A DNA stretch of 54,437 nt, from contig NZ_LGEG01000235.1 in NCBI RefSeq assembly GCF_001280125.1, forward strand, positions 1-54,437. Direction: 5' to 3'. The position numbers were made by a program, and so were the translations under genes. Shown here in pieces: positions 18,087 to 26,738 of the stretch (position 1 is its first letter; each line of letters opens with the position of its first letter). The DNA is from Streptomyces sp. NRRL F-6492. Lineage in GTDB: Bacteria; Actinomycetota; Actinomycetes; Streptomycetales; Streptomycetaceae. The notes beneath the pieces were generated by a model. It did not search any database. It was given only the letters and a program-made list of their open reading frames with translations, and was not told where the DNA came from.

Positions 18087-18892
18087 GTGTGCTCGACGAG
18101 ATCATCGAAGGCGTACGCGCCGACCTCGCAGAGCGGCAGGCGCGGGTCACCCTCGACGAGCTCAAGGAGCGCGCCGCCAAGGCGCCGCAGGCCAAGGACG
18201 GCGTCGCCGCACTGCGCGGCGACGGCGTCAAGGTGATCTGCGAGGTCAAGCGCTCCAGCCCGTCCAAGGGCGCGCTCGCCGCGATCGCCGACCCGGCCGG
18301 ACTCGCCGCCGACTACGAGGCGGGCGGCGCGGCCGTCATCTCCGTCCTCACCGAGGAGCGCCGCTTCGGCGGCTCCCTCGCGGACCTGGAGGCCGTCCGC
18401 GCCAAGGTCGACATCCCGGTCCTGCGCAAGGACTTCATCGTCACCGCCTACCAGCTCTGGGAGGCACGGGCGTACGGAGCGGACCTCGCGCTCCTCATCG
18501 TCGCCGCCCTGGAGCAGGAGGCCCTCGTCTCCCTCATCGAGCGGGCCGAGTCCATCGGGCTCACCCCGCTGGTCGAGGTGCACGACGAGGAGGAGGTCGA
18601 GCGCGCCGTCGACGCCGGCGCCCGGATCATCGGCGTCAACGCCCGCAACCTCAAGACCCTCAAGGTCGACCGCTCCACCTTCGAGCGCGTCGCCCCCGAG
18701 ATCCCGGCGCACGTCGTCAAGGTCGCCGAGTCCGGCGTCCGCGGCCCGCACGACCTCATCGCGTACGCCAACGCGGGCGCCGACGCGGTCCTCGTGGGCG
18801 AGTCCCTGGTGACCGGCCGCGACCCGAAGGCCGCCGTCGCCGACCTGGTCGCCGCCGGCGCCCACCCGGCCCTCCGCCACGGCCGGAGCTGA
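18083..18892 (+). CDS. trpC: Indole-3-glycerol phosphate synthase
   Basis: A 269-aa (beta/alpha)8 enzyme closing the indole ring from CdRP. Catalytic residues are visible in order: Glu54 and Lys56 in [11 protein letters not shown], Lys in VLRKDFIV near 116, Glu in LVEVHDEEE near 165, Asn in VNARNLKTL near 186 and Glu in VAESGVRG near 216. It is single-domain, with no fused PRAI (TrpF), so the PRAI step needs PriA. The GTG start has GGAAGGGGG upstream. First enzyme gene of the trpC-trpM-trpB-trpA group. Confidence 0.96.
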   Translation: MSVLDEIIEGVRADLAERQARVTLDELKERAAKAPQAKDGVAALRGDGVKVICEVKRSSPSKGALAAIADPAGLAADYEAGGAAVISVLTEERRFGGSLADLEAVRAKVDIPVLRKDFIVTAYQLWEARAYGADLALLIVAALEQEALVSLIERAESIGLTPLVEVHDEEEVERAVDAGARIIGVNARNLKTLKVDRSTFERVAPEIPAHVVKVAESGVRGPHDLIAYANAGADAVLVGESLVTGRDPKAAVADLVAAGAHPALRHGRS

Positions 18893-18899
18893 CCGGACC

Positions 18900-19172
18900 A
18901 TGACCCCCCGCCACGACGCGCCGACCCCTCCGGGCACCGCCCGGGGGAGCGTCGCCGTGCCGTCGGCACCCGGGCGCCGCGGCCGGCTCCGCACCGCCGC
19001 GGCCCCCGTCCCCGCGCACGCCCCCCTGGCCCGGGGCTGCCGCCCGCGCGGCTGCCGCGCACCCGCCCGCCGGGTCCTCGGCCGCCGGGTGCGGTACGTG
19101 ATCGGCGACGAGCCCGGCCAGGTCAACGGCATGCGATGGCACCCGCGCCTCGCGCGCGACGTCAACGCCTAG
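18900..19172 (+). CDS. trpM: TrpM, small trp-operon protein
   Basis: A 90-aa Arg-rich protein. The core LARGCRPRGCRAPARRVLGRRVRYVIGDEPGQVNGMRW (about 43-80) matches the TrpM family found between trpC and trpB in Streptomyces; the same position was earlier called trpX in S. coelicolor. TrpM there is reported to modulate tryptophan synthesis and differentiation rather than act as an enzyme. The first ~40 residues are Ala/Pro/Arg-rich and longer than I remember for relatives, so the true start could be internal. The ATG is 7 bp after the trpC stop. Confidence 0.75.
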   Translation: MTPRHDAPTPPGTARGSVAVPSAPGRRGRLRTAAAPVPAHAPLARGCRPRGCRAPARRVLGRRVRYVIGDEPGQVNGMRWHPRLARDVNA

Positions 19173-19529
19173 CGCTTCCGGCCCTCCGGCACCCCGCCGC
19201 TACGGACCGGCTCCGCGCCGCATGGCTCCTGCCTCGCCCGTGTGCCCACCCTCCCCCAGAGGGGGCACCCCCACGCCCGGCGGAACGACTGCCCACGACG
19301 GAGGGGCGGCGGGCCCGCAACAGGCGGGGCGAGGACCGCGGCCGAGCCGCGGGTACCGCCGGGGCGGACACCCGGGCGCCGTCCTCATGGGCGGGGCGGC
19401 GGCCCGTGACCGGTGCCCGGCAACCGCGACCGCACCGGCGGCGGCAACGGCGTACGCGAGTGCCGCGCGCATACCGTGACCATCACCCACACGTAACCCC
19501 GGGGCACCCGCCCCGCGAGGAGCAACCGC
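19173..19529 (+). other. Long trpM-trpB spacer
   Basis: A 357-bp gap inside the trp operon. It contains the dispersed palindromic repeat at 19243-19296 and no convincing gene; open frames here have non-coding composition. The last 20 bp hold the trpB ribosome site (GAGGAG before ATG). Transcription presumably continues across it. Confidence 0.6.
19243..19296. repeat. Dispersed palindromic repeat, copy 1
   Basis: Begins TGCCCACCCTCCCCCAGAGG and ends CGACTGCCCAC, with a CCCCC-AGA-GGGGG hairpin core and a CACCCCCACGCCCGGCGGA tail. The same sequence, about 90% identical by eye, occurs at 30852-30907 inside a coding region. It looks like one of the REP- or MITE-like intergenic repeats common in Streptomyces. 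Confidence 0.75.
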
Positions 19530-20819
19530 ATGTCGAGCGAGTTCTTCATTCCGGACCCGGAGGGTCAGGTCCCCACCGCCGAGGGCTACTTCGGCGCCTA
19601 CGGCGGCAAGTTCATCCCGGAGGCCCTCGTCGCCGCCGTGGACGAGGTCGCCGTCGAGTACGACAAGGCGAAGGCCGACCCCGAGTTCGCCCGCGAGCTC
19701 AACGACCTGATGGTCAACTACACGGGCCGCCCGAGCGCCCTCACCGAGGTCCCCCGGTTCGCCGGGCACGCCGGCGGCGCCCGGATCCTCCTCAAGCGCG
19801 AGGACCTCAACCACACCGGCTCGCACAAGATCAACAACGTGCTCGGCCAGGCCCTCCTGACCAAGCGCATGGGCAAGACCCGGGTCATCGCGGAGACCGG
19901 CGCCGGACAGCACGGCGTCGCCACCGCCACCGCCTGCGCCCTCTTCGGCCTCGACTGCACCGTCTACATGGGCGAGATCGACACCCAGCGCCAGGCGCTG
20001 AACGTCGCCCGGATGCGGATGCTCGGCGCCGAGGTCGTCGCCGTGAAGTCCGGCAGCCGCACCCTCAAGGACGCCATCAACGAGGCCTTCCGCGACTGGG
20101 TCGCCAACGTCGACCGCACGCACTACCTCTTCGGCACGGTCGCTGGCCCGCACCCCTTCCCCGCCATGGTCCGCGACTTCCACCGCGTCATCGGCGTCGA
20201 GGCCCGCCGCCAGATCCTGGAGCGCGCCGGACGCCTCCCCGACGCGGCGATCGCCTGCGTCGGCGGCGGCTCCAACGCCATCGGCCTCTTCCACGCCTTC
20301 GTCCCCGACGCCGGCGTCCGCCTGATCGGCTGCGAGCCGGCCGGCCACGGCGTCGAGACCGGCGAACACGCGGCCACCCTCACCGCGGGCGAGCCCGGCA
20401 TCCTGCACGGCTCGCGGTCGTACGTCCTCCAGGACGACGAGGGCCAGATCACCGAGCCGTACTCGATCTCGGCCGGCCTCGACTACCCCGGCATCGGCCC
20501 CGAGCACGCCTACCTCAAGGACAGCGGCCGGGGCGAGTACCGGGCCGTCACCGACGACGCCGCCATGCGGGCGCTCCGCCTGCTCTCCCGCACCGAGGGC
20601 ATCATCCCGGCCATCGAGTCGGCGCACGCCCTCGCCGGGGCCATCGAGGTCGGCAGGGAGCTGGGCCCCGACGGCCTGATCGTCGTCAACCTCTCCGGGC
20701 GCGGCGACAAGGACATGGACACCGCCGCCCGCTACTTCGGCCTGTACGACACCGACGCCGAGGTCGCCGCCGACGCCGGCGCCGACGACACCGCCGAGAT
20801 CGAGGGGGACGCCAAGTGA
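19530..20819 (+). CDS. trpB: Tryptophan synthase beta subunit
   Basis: A 429-aa PLP enzyme condensing indole with serine. Lys100 in [13 protein letters not shown] binds [15 protein letters not shown] near 128 is the substrate-carboxylate loop, VGGGSNAIG near 248 holds the phosphate-binding glycines, and [10 protein letters not shown] near 390 is the C-terminal family signature. Full length. The ATG follows GAGGAGCAACCGC. It overlaps trpA by 4 bp (GTGA), as usual for the alpha-beta complex. Confidence 0.97.
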   Translation: MSSEFFIPDPEGQVPTAEGYFGAYGGKFIPEALVAAVDEVAVEYDKAKADPEFARELNDLMVNYTGRPSALTEVPRFAGHAGGARILLKREDLNHTGSHKINNVLGQALLTKRMGKTRVIAETGAGQHGVATATACALFGLDCTVYMGEIDTQRQALNVARMRMLGAEVVAVKSGSRTLKDAINEAFRDWVANVDRTHYLFGTVAGPHPFPAMVRDFHRVIGVEARRQILERAGRLPDAAIACVGGGSNAIGLFHAFVPDAGVRLIGCEPAGHGVETGEHAATLTAGEPGILHGSRSYVLQDDEGQITEPYSISAGLDYPGIGPEHAYLKDSGRGEYRAVTDDAAMRALRLLSRTEGIIPAIESAHALAGAIEVGRELGPDGLIVVNLSGRGDKDMDTAARYFGLYDTDAEVAADAGADDTAEIEGDAK

Positions 20820-21646
20820 GCGGCAAAATCCAGCTGTTGAGCGACACCCTCGCCGCGGCGAAGGCCGAGGACCGGGCCGCGCTCATCGCCTACCTGCCCG
20901 CCGGGTTCCCGACCGTCGACGGCGGCATCGCGGCGATCAGGGCCGTCTTCGACGGCGGCGCCGACGTCGTCGAGGTCGGCCTCCCGCACAGCGACCCCGT
21001 CCTCGACGGCCCGGTCATCCAGACCGCCGACGACATCGCCCTGCGCGGCGGCGTCCGGATCGCCGACGTCATGCGCACGGTCCGCGAGGCCCACGAGGCC
21101 ACCGGCAAGCCGGTCCTCGTCATGACGTACTGGAACCCGATCGACCGCTACGGCGTCGAGCGCTTCACCGAGGAGCTCGCCGCGGCCGGCGGCGCGGGCT
21201 GCATCCTGCCCGACCTGCCGGTCCAGGAGTCCGCTCTCTGGCGCGAGCACGCCGACAAGCACGGTCTCGCGACCGTCTTCGTCGTCGCGCCCAGCAGCAG
21301 GGACGCGCGCCTCGCCACCATCACGGCCGCCGGGTCCGGCTTCGTCTACGCCGCCTCCCTCATGGGCGTCACCGGCACCCGCGCGTCGGTCGGCGAGCAG
21401 GCGGCCGACCTGGTCCGCCGCACCCGCGCCGCCGTCGAGCCCGGCCGGGACCTGCCCGTCTGCGTCGGCCTCGGCGTCTCCGACGCCGCCCAGGCCAAGG
21501 AGGTCGCGGCCTTCTCCGACGGCGTCATCGTCGGCTCCGCCTTCGTGAAGCGGATCCTCGACGCCGACGGCGACGAGGCCGCCGGACTCGCCGCCGTAAG
21601 GGAACTGGCGGCCGAACTCGCCGAGGGCGTCCGCCGGGATCCGTAA
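20816..21646 (+). CDS. trpA: Tryptophan synthase alpha subunit
   Basis: A 276-aa (beta/alpha)8 lyase cleaving indole-3-glycerol phosphate to indole and GAP; indole is channelled to TrpB. The catalytic Glu and Asp sit in [15 protein letters not shown] (about 52-66), equivalent to Glu49 and Asp60 of the enteric enzyme. Phosphate-binding loops SLMGVTGTR near 180 and [10 protein letters not shown] near 216 are present. The GTG start overlaps the trpB stop. Last trp gene, followed 20 bp later by a hairpin. Confidence 0.97.
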   Translation: MSGKIQLLSDTLAAAKAEDRAALIAYLPAGFPTVDGGIAAIRAVFDGGADVVEVGLPHSDPVLDGPVIQTADDIALRGGVRIADVMRTVREAHEATGKPVLVMTYWNPIDRYGVERFTEELAAAGGAGCILPDLPVQESALWREHADKHGLATVFVVAPSSRDARLATITAAGSGFVYAASLMGVTGTRASVGEQAADLVRRTRAAVEPGRDLPVCVGLGVSDAAQAKEVAAFSDGVIVGSAFVKRILDADGDEAAGLAAVRELAAELAEGVRRDP

Positions 21647-21666
21647 CCCGTCCGGGTGGATCTGGG

Positions 21667-21696
21667 ACCGGGGAGGCGCGTACGTGCCTCCCCGGT
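21667..21696 (+). terminator. Terminator after trpA
   Basis: A perfect 11-bp stem, ACCGGGGAGGC (21667-21677) with GCCTCCCCGGT (21686-21696), and an 8-nt loop that can pair further (GTAC). It lies 20 bp after the trpA stop and also rules out an earlier start for the next gene. Confidence 0.8.
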
Positions 21697-21710
21697 TCGT
21701 TGACCGGGGC

Positions 21711-22532
21711 GTGAGCCAGAACAGCCGTGGTGACGGCAACCGGAACGCGCGGGAGCGCCTTCAGCAGCAGCGCGAGCGCGACAAGGCCCGCGACAGGCAG
21801 CGACGCGTCCTGATCGTGTCGTCGGCGGTGGTCGGCGTCCTCGCCCTGGCCGCCGTCGTCGGCGTGATCGCCGCGAACGCCGACAAGGGCGGCGGATCCG
21901 ACAAGGCGGGTCCCGTGGTCGCGCCGTCGACCTCGGTCGAGGGCGACAAGCCCGCCATCCCCACGGGCCGGCCGGACGCCCCCGCCACCCTCCAGATCTG
22001 GGAGGACTTCCGCTGCCCGGCGTGCGCCCAGTTCGAGAACGTGATGCGGAACTCCATCCACGAGCTGGAGGCCTCCGGGCAGCTCAGGACCGAGTACCAC
22101 CTCGCCACCCTCATCGACGGGAACATGGGCGGCAGCGGCTCGCTCCGCGCGGCGAACGCCGCCGCGTGCGCCCAGGACGCGGGGAAGTTCACCGCGTACC
22201 ACGACACGCTCTACGTCAACCAGCCGCAGGAGACGGACGACGCCTTCGGCGACAACAAGAAGCTGATCGAGCTGGCGGCGAAGGTGCCCGGTCTCGACAC
22301 GCCGGAGTTCCGGAGCTGCGTGGAGGACGGCACGCACGACAGCTGGGTCGTGAAGTCCAACGAGGCCTTCCAGAAGGGCGGCTTCCGCGGCACCCCGACC
22401 GTCCTGCTCAACGGAGAATCGATCTTCCCGACCAAGGGGAACGAGCAGCTCTCCCCGGAGAACCTGAAGAAGTGGGTCGCCGAGGCCAACAAGGGCAAGA
22501 AGCCCGGCACGGCCTCCCCGTCCGCCGGCTGA
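21711..22532 (+). CDS. Membrane-anchored DsbA-family thioredoxin-fold protein
   Basis: A 273-aa protein with a basic cytoplasmic N-terminus (about 1-33, rich in Arg and Gln), one membrane helix (about 34-58), a linker, and an extracellular DsbA-like domain (about 85-260). The active site is FRCPACAQF, a CPAC redox pair; the conserved cis-Pro loop is RGTPTVLL near 222. A second Cys pair (one near 141, one near 196) may form a structural disulfide. It probably oxidises or isomerises exported proteins. The GTG at 21711 is chosen because earlier starts fall inside the trpA terminator. Confidence 0.85.
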   Translation: MSQNSRGDGNRNARERLQQQRERDKARDRQRRVLIVSSAVVGVLALAAVVGVIAANADKGGGSDKAGPVVAPSTSVEGDKPAIPTGRPDAPATLQIWEDFRCPACAQFENVMRNSIHELEASGQLRTEYHLATLIDGNMGGSGSLRAANAAACAQDAGKFTAYHDTLYVNQPQETDDAFGDNKKLIELAAKVPGLDTPEFRSCVEDGTHDSWVVKSNEAFQKGGFRGTPTVLLNGESIFPTKGNEQLSPENLKKWVAEANKGKKPGTASPSAG

Positions 22533-22537
22533 ACCGC

Positions 22538-22562
22538 CCCCGGCGGGCCCGCTCCGCCGGGG
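22538..22562 (+). terminator. Hairpin between the DsbA-like gene and lgt
   Basis: A perfect 9-bp stem, CCCCGGCGG (22538-22546) with CCGCCGGGG (22554-22562) and a 7-nt loop, followed by TTAGTTAC. It begins 6 bp after the stop, so lgt probably has its own promoter. Confidence 0.75.
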
Positions 22563-22631
22563 TTAGTTACCCAGACGTTGCCGGGCCGGGCTGCCGCCGC
22601 GCCCGCCCGGCAGGGTAGCGTCGGACCTGCC

Positions 22632-23618
22632 ATGGACCTTGCCTACATTCCCAGCCCGTCGACCGGCGTGATCCACCTCGGACCGATCCCGCTGCGCGGC
22701 TATGCCTTCTGCATCATCATCGGTGTCTTCGTCGCCGTCTGGTACGGCAACAAGCGCTGGATCGCCCGGGGCGGCACCGCCGGCACCGTGGCCGACATCG
22801 CCGTCTGGGCGGTGCCCTTCGGCCTCGTCGGCGGACGCCTGTACCACGTGATCACCGACTACCAGCTGTACTTCAGCGAGGGTGAGAACTGGGTCGACGC
22901 CTTCAAGATCTGGGAGGGCGGCCTCGGCATCTGGGGCGCCATCGCGCTCGGCGCGGTGGGCGCCTGGATCGGCTGCCGCCGCCGGGGCATCCCGCTCCCC
23001 GCGTACGCCGACGCCATCGCGCCCGGCATCGCCCTCGCCCAGGCCATCGGCCGCTGGGGCAACTGGTTCAACCAGGAGCTGTACGGCCGGCCGACCGACC
23101 TGCCCTGGGCCCTGAAGATCACCGAGGGCGTGAACCGCGAGGCCGGGACCTACCACCCGACCTTCCTGTACGAGTCGCTCTGGTGCGTCGGCGTCGCCCT
23201 CCTCGTCGTCTGGGCCGACCGCCGCTTCAGGCTCGGCCACGGGCGCGCCTTCGCGCTCTACGTCGCCGCGTACTGCGCGGGCCGCGGCTGGATCGAGTAC
23301 ATGCGCGTCGACGAGGCGCACCACGTGCTCGGCCTGCGGCTGAACGTGTGGACGGCGATCGTCGTCTTCGTGCTCGCGGTGGTCTACATCGTCGTCTCGT
23401 CGCGGCTCCGCCCGGGACGCGAGGAGATCGTGGAGCCGAAGGCGGAGCAGAAGCCCGAGGGCGCCGTGGCCTCCGGCGAGGACACCGACGCCGACGCGGA
23501 CGCCGACGGCGGCGCGAAGGGCGAGGACGGGGAGCCGGACGCCTCCGCCGACGCCGTCGACCTCGGCAAGGACGGCACGAACGGCAAGGAGGCGGGGCAC
23601 GGCGCCGGCAAGGGCTGA
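22632..23618 (+). CDS. lgt: Prolipoprotein diacylglyceryl transferase
   Basis: A 328-aa, seven-helix membrane enzyme that adds diacylglycerol to the lipobox Cys of prelipoproteins. Motifs are RGYAFCIIIGV near 21, GGRLYHVITDY near 66 and the Lgt signature IGRWGNWFNQELYGRPT near 138, with the essential Arg. The last ~60 residues after helix 7 are a polar acidic tail (Glu/Asp/Ala/Lys), longer than in most bacteria but usual for actinobacteria. The ATG was chosen for the conserved MDLAYIPSP start. It ends before a strong bidirectional hairpin. Confidence 0.95.
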   Translation: MDLAYIPSPSTGVIHLGPIPLRGYAFCIIIGVFVAVWYGNKRWIARGGTAGTVADIAVWAVPFGLVGGRLYHVITDYQLYFSEGENWVDAFKIWEGGLGIWGAIALGAVGAWIGCRRRGIPLPAYADAIAPGIALAQAIGRWGNWFNQELYGRPTDLPWALKITEGVNREAGTYHPTFLYESLWCVGVALLVVWADRRFRLGHGRAFALYVAAYCAGRGWIEYMRVDEAHHVLGLRLNVWTAIVVFVLAVVYIVVSSRLRPGREEIVEPKAEQKPEGAVASGEDTDADADADGGAKGEDGEPDASADAVDLGKDGTNGKEAGHGAGKG

Positions 23619-23645
23619 CCGCCCGCCCCGCCCCGCTGCGGACGA

Positions 23646-23683
23646 GAAGGGCCGCCGGAACCGAAGGGTTCCGGCGGCCCTTC
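23646..23683. terminator. Bidirectional terminator, lgt and the ADP-ribosylglycohydrolase operon
   Basis: A perfect 17-bp stem: 23646-23662 pairs with 23667-23683, with a GAAG tetraloop. It is symmetric enough to serve both convergent transcripts, 27 bp after the lgt stop and 18 bp from the CitE-like gene end. Confidence 0.9.
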
Positions 23684-23701
23684 CGCGTGCGGGGGTACGG
23701 A

Positions 23702-24583
23702 TCACCCGGCCCGCGCGGCGAGGGCGAGGACCCGGTGGGCGCCCTCCACCACCGCCGCGTCCACGAACCGGCCGTCCGGGAGGGCCAGCGCGCCCTGCCC
23801 GGTCGCGGCGACGATCTCCCGGGCCGCGTCGACCTCCTCCGGGGTGGGGAGGTAGGCGCGCTCGATGACCGGGAGCTGGCGGGGGTGGATGGCCGCCCGC
23901 CCCAGGAACCCCATCGCCCGGCCCCGGGCGCAGTCGGCGGCCAGCCCGTCCAGGTCGCGGACGTGGGGGTGGACCGACTGGGTCGGCGGCGGGAGGGCGG
24001 CCGCCCGGGCCGCGACCACCAGCCGCCCGCGCGACCAGTCGAGCCCGGCGTCCTCCCGTACCCCCAGGTCGGAGCGGAGGTCGGCCTCGCCGAGCGCGAT
24101 GCCGCGCACGGCGGGGTGGGCGGAGGCGACGGCGTAGGCGTTCTCCACGGCGAGGGCGCTCTCCAGGAGTGGATAGAGGGGCAGGCCCGGGGCGAGGCCG
24201 GCGATCCGGTGGATGTCGGTGGCGTGTGTCACCTTGGGCACACGGAGACCGCAGAGGCCGGGGAGGGGGGTCAGGACGGGGATGTCGAGCGGGGTGTGGA
24301 CCCGGACGTGGACCGGGACGGGGTGGACGTCCGCGAGGAGGTCGGCGGTGGCGTCCAGGGCGTACGCCTTGCGGTGCGGGGCGACCGCGTCCTCCAGGTC
24401 GACGATCACGACGTCGGCGCCGGAGGCCAGCGCCTTGCGGACGACCTCGGGCCGGTCGCCGGGCGCGTACAGCCAGGTGAGGGGGGTGTGCGGCCCGGCG
24501 GTGCCGCTCGCGACGGGCGCGCCGGTCCGCTCGCGGGGACCGCTGACCCGTCCGATGTTCCGGACGCCGTGCGGGCCGCTCAT
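23702..24583 (-). CDS. CitE/HpcH-family CoA-ester lyase
   Basis: A 293-aa TIM-barrel protein of the citrate lyase beta / citramalyl-CoA lyase group. After a ~35-residue extension come the substrate Arg motif YAPGDRPEVVRKAL, VDLEDAVAPHRKA near 72, VPKVTHATD near 118 and LLESALAVENA near 141 with the metal-ligand Glu. ALGEADLRSDLG near 165 supplies the second acidic ligand. Members cleave malyl-, citramalyl- or similar CoA esters. Its ATG overlaps the CoA-transferase stop (ATGA), which suggests a transferase-lyase pair. Last gene of the seven-gene operon. Confidence 0.85.
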   Translation of the reverse strand: MSGPHGVRNIGRVSGPRERTGAPVASGTAGPHTPLTWLYAPGDRPEVVRKALASGADVVIVDLEDAVAPHRKAYALDATADLLADVHPVPVHVRVHTPLDIPVLTPLPGLCGLRVPKVTHATDIHRIAGLAPGLPLYPLLESALAVENAYAVASAHPAVRGIALGEADLRSDLGVREDAGLDWSRGRLVVAARAAALPPPTQSVHPHVRDLDGLAADCARGRAMGFLGRAAIHPRQLPVIERAYLPTPEEVDAAREIVAATGQGALALPDGRFVDAAVVEGAHRVLALAARAG

Positions 24584-25821
24584 ACCGCCCCCTGCTCGCG
24601 GAGGGCGCCGATCTCGGCGGGGGTGAGGCCGAGCTCGGCGAGGACGGCGGCGGTGTCGGCGCCGTGCGGGCGGCCGGGCCAGCGGATGCCGCCGGGGGTC
24701 TCGGAGAGGCGGAAGAGGACGTTCTGCATCCTGATCGGGCCCAGCTCGGGGTCCTCCACCTCGGTGACGGTGCCGAGCGCCTGGTACTGCGGGTCGTCGA
24801 GGACGTCCCGCACGTCGTAGACGGGGGCGATGGCCGCCTCCGCCTTCTCGAAGGCCGCCAGGGCCTCGTCGCGGGTGTGCCGGGCGATCCAGGAGCCGAC
24901 CGCCTCGTCCAGGACGTCCGCGTGCGCGGCCCGGCCCGTGCCGTCGGCGAACCACGGCTCGTCGATCAGCTCCGGGCGCCCGACGAGGCCCAGCACCCGC
25001 TCCGCGATCGACTGCGCGGAGGTGGAGACGGCGACCCAGGAGCCGTCGGCGGTCCGGTAGGTGTTGCGCGGGGCGTTGTTGCGGGAGCGGTTGCCGGTGC
25101 GGGGCTGGACGTATCCGAGCTGGTCGTACCAGAGGGGGTGGGGTCCGATGACGGAGAGCATCGGCTCGATGATCGCCATGTCGACGACCTGGCCGCGGCC
25201 GGTCGTCGCCCTGGCGGTGAGCGCGGTCATCACGGCGTACGCGGTGGCCAGGGCGGCGATCGAGTCGGCCAGGCCGAAGGGGGGCAGGGTCGGCGGGCCG
25301 CCGGGCTCGCCGGTGATGGCGGCGAAGCCGCTCATCGCCTCGGCGAGGGTCCCGAAGCCGGGACGGTGGGAGTACGGGCCGAACTGGCCGAAGCCGGTGA
25401 CGCGGGCCAGGACCAGACGCGGGTTGGCGGCGGAGAGCTCCTCCCAGCCCAGGCCCCAGCGCTCCAGGGTGCCGGGGCGGAAGTTCTCCACGATCACGTC
25501 GGCGTCGGCCGCGAGCGCGAGGAGGGTGTCGCGGCCGCCCGGCGTGGACAGGTCGAGGGTGATCGTCCGCTTGTTGCGGCCGAGGACCTTCCACCACAGG
25601 CCGACGCCGTCCTTGGCGGGGCCGTGGCCCCGGGACGGGTCGGGCTTGCGGGGGTGCTCGACCTTGACGACGTCGGCGCCGAAGTCGCCCAGCATCATGG
25701 CGGCGAGCGGCCCGGCGAAGAGGGTCGCGAGGTCCAGGACGCGCAGCCCCTGGAGGGGAGGGACGGGCGCGGTGTCCGGCGTGCCGTCGGCCGCGGCGTC
25801 CGGAGCGGGGAGAGTCGTCAT
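24580..25821 (-). CDS. CaiB/BaiF-family CoA-transferase
   Basis: A 413-aa class III CoA-transferase. RVLDLATLFAGPLAAMMLGDFGADVVKVE (about 27-55) is the family opening. FGLADSIAAL near 183 holds the Asp (about 186) expected to form the acyl-enzyme anhydride, and GRGQVVDMAIIE near 208 is the next conserved block. It moves CoA between carboxylic acids. Paired with the CitE-like lyase it could activate and cleave a branched hydroxy-acid such as citramalate; this is inference. It overlaps the kinase gene upstream and the lyase gene downstream, 4 bp each. Confidence 0.87.
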   Translation of the reverse strand: MTTLPAPDAAADGTPDTAPVPPLQGLRVLDLATLFAGPLAAMMLGDFGADVVKVEHPRKPDPSRGHGPAKDGVGLWWKVLGRNKRTITLDLSTPGGRDTLLALAADADVIVENFRPGTLERWGLGWEELSAANPRLVLARVTGFGQFGPYSHRPGFGTLAEAMSGFAAITGEPGGPPTLPPFGLADSIAALATAYAVMTALTARATTGRGQVVDMAIIEPMLSVIGPHPLWYDQLGYVQPRTGNRSRNNAPRNTYRTADGSWVAVSTSAQSIAERVLGLVGRPELIDEPWFADGTGRAAHADVLDEAVGSWIARHTRDEALAAFEKAEAAIAPVYDVRDVLDDPQYQALGTVTEVEDPELGPIRMQNVLFRLSETPGGIRWPGRPHGADTAAVLAELGLTPAEIGALREQGAV

Positions 25822-26738
25822 GCGGGATCGGCCTCCAGGGTGTCGGGGGAGCGGAAGGCCCCTTCGATGTCGACGCGGTACGGCATCGAGGTCGACGCGC
25901 CCTCGCGCAGGACGGAGAGCGCGGCGGCCGTCTGCGCCCAGACGAGCGCCTCGGGGGCGGGGCGGCCCTCGCCGAGGGCGACCGCGAGGGCGCCGACGAA
26001 GGTGTCGCCGGCGCCGGTGGTGTCCACGGCCCGGACCCGGCGGGCGGGCACGGCGACCGGTTCGGCGCCGCGCGCCGCGTACAGGCTGCCGGCCGCGCCC
26101 AGGGTGACGACCACCTCGGGGACGTCCCGCAGCAGGGCCTCGGCCGCGGCGCGCGGATCGGCGAGACCGGTGAGCGCGGCGGCCTCGTGCTCGTTCGGCA
26201 CCAGCAGGTCGGTGACGGCGAGGAGTTCGGGAGGGAGCGGCCGCGCGGGGGAGGGGGTGAGGACGGTGCGGACGCCGAGCCGGCGGGCGGCCGTGGCGCC
26301 CTCGACGACGACGGGGAGGGGGAGTTCGAGCTGGAGGAGCAGGGAGTCGGCGGTGCCGATGAGGGCCTCGTCGCCGTGGGTGAGGGAGGTGACGGTGCCG
26401 TTGGCGCCGGGGACGACGACGATCGCGTTGCCCCCCTCGTCGTCCACCACGACGTGGGCGGTGCCCGAGGGGCCCTCGACGGTGCGCAGCAGGTCGGTGT
26501 CCACCGCGCAGTGCTCCAGGGCCGCCCGGAGCCGCGCGCCGTAGCCGTCCGTGCCGACCGCCCCGATCATCGCCACCTCGGCACCGGCGCGGGCGGCGGC
26601 GACGGCCTGGTTGGCGCCCTTGCCGCCGGGGATCGTGCGGAAGGAGCGGCCGGTGACGGTCTCGCCGAGGGCCGGGGCCTGCGGCACGTAGACGACGAGG
26701 TCCATGTTCGTGCTGCCGAGCACGACGATGCTGGTCAT
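25818..26738 (-). CDS. rbsK: Ribokinase-family (PfkB) sugar kinase
   Basis: A 306-aa PfkB kinase. The N-terminal substrate motif GSTNMDLVVYVPQ, GGKGANQAVAAARAGA near 38 and the C-terminal DTTGAGDTFVGALA near 246 with the catalytic Asp are those of ribokinase. It would phosphorylate ribose or a nucleoside or deoxy-sugar at the 5-position. There is no sugar transporter next to it. Instead it follows four ADP-ribosylglycohydrolase-family genes, which would release ribose-containing products. The ATG overlaps the upstream gene by 4 bp. Confidence 0.88.
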   Translation of the reverse strand: MTSIVVLGSTNMDLVVYVPQAPALGETVTGRSFRTIPGGKGANQAVAAARAGAEVAMIGAVGTDGYGARLRAALEHCAVDTDLLRTVEGPSGTAHVVVDDEGGNAIVVVPGANGTVTSLTHGDEALIGTADSLLLQLELPLPVVVEGATAARRLGVRTVLTPSPARPLPPELLAVTDLLVPNEHEAAALTGLADPRAAAEALLRDVPEVVVTLGAAGSLYAARGAEPVAVPARRVRAVDTTGAGDTFVGALAVALGEGRPAPEALVWAQTAAALSVLREGASTSMPYRVDIEGAFRSPDTLEADPA

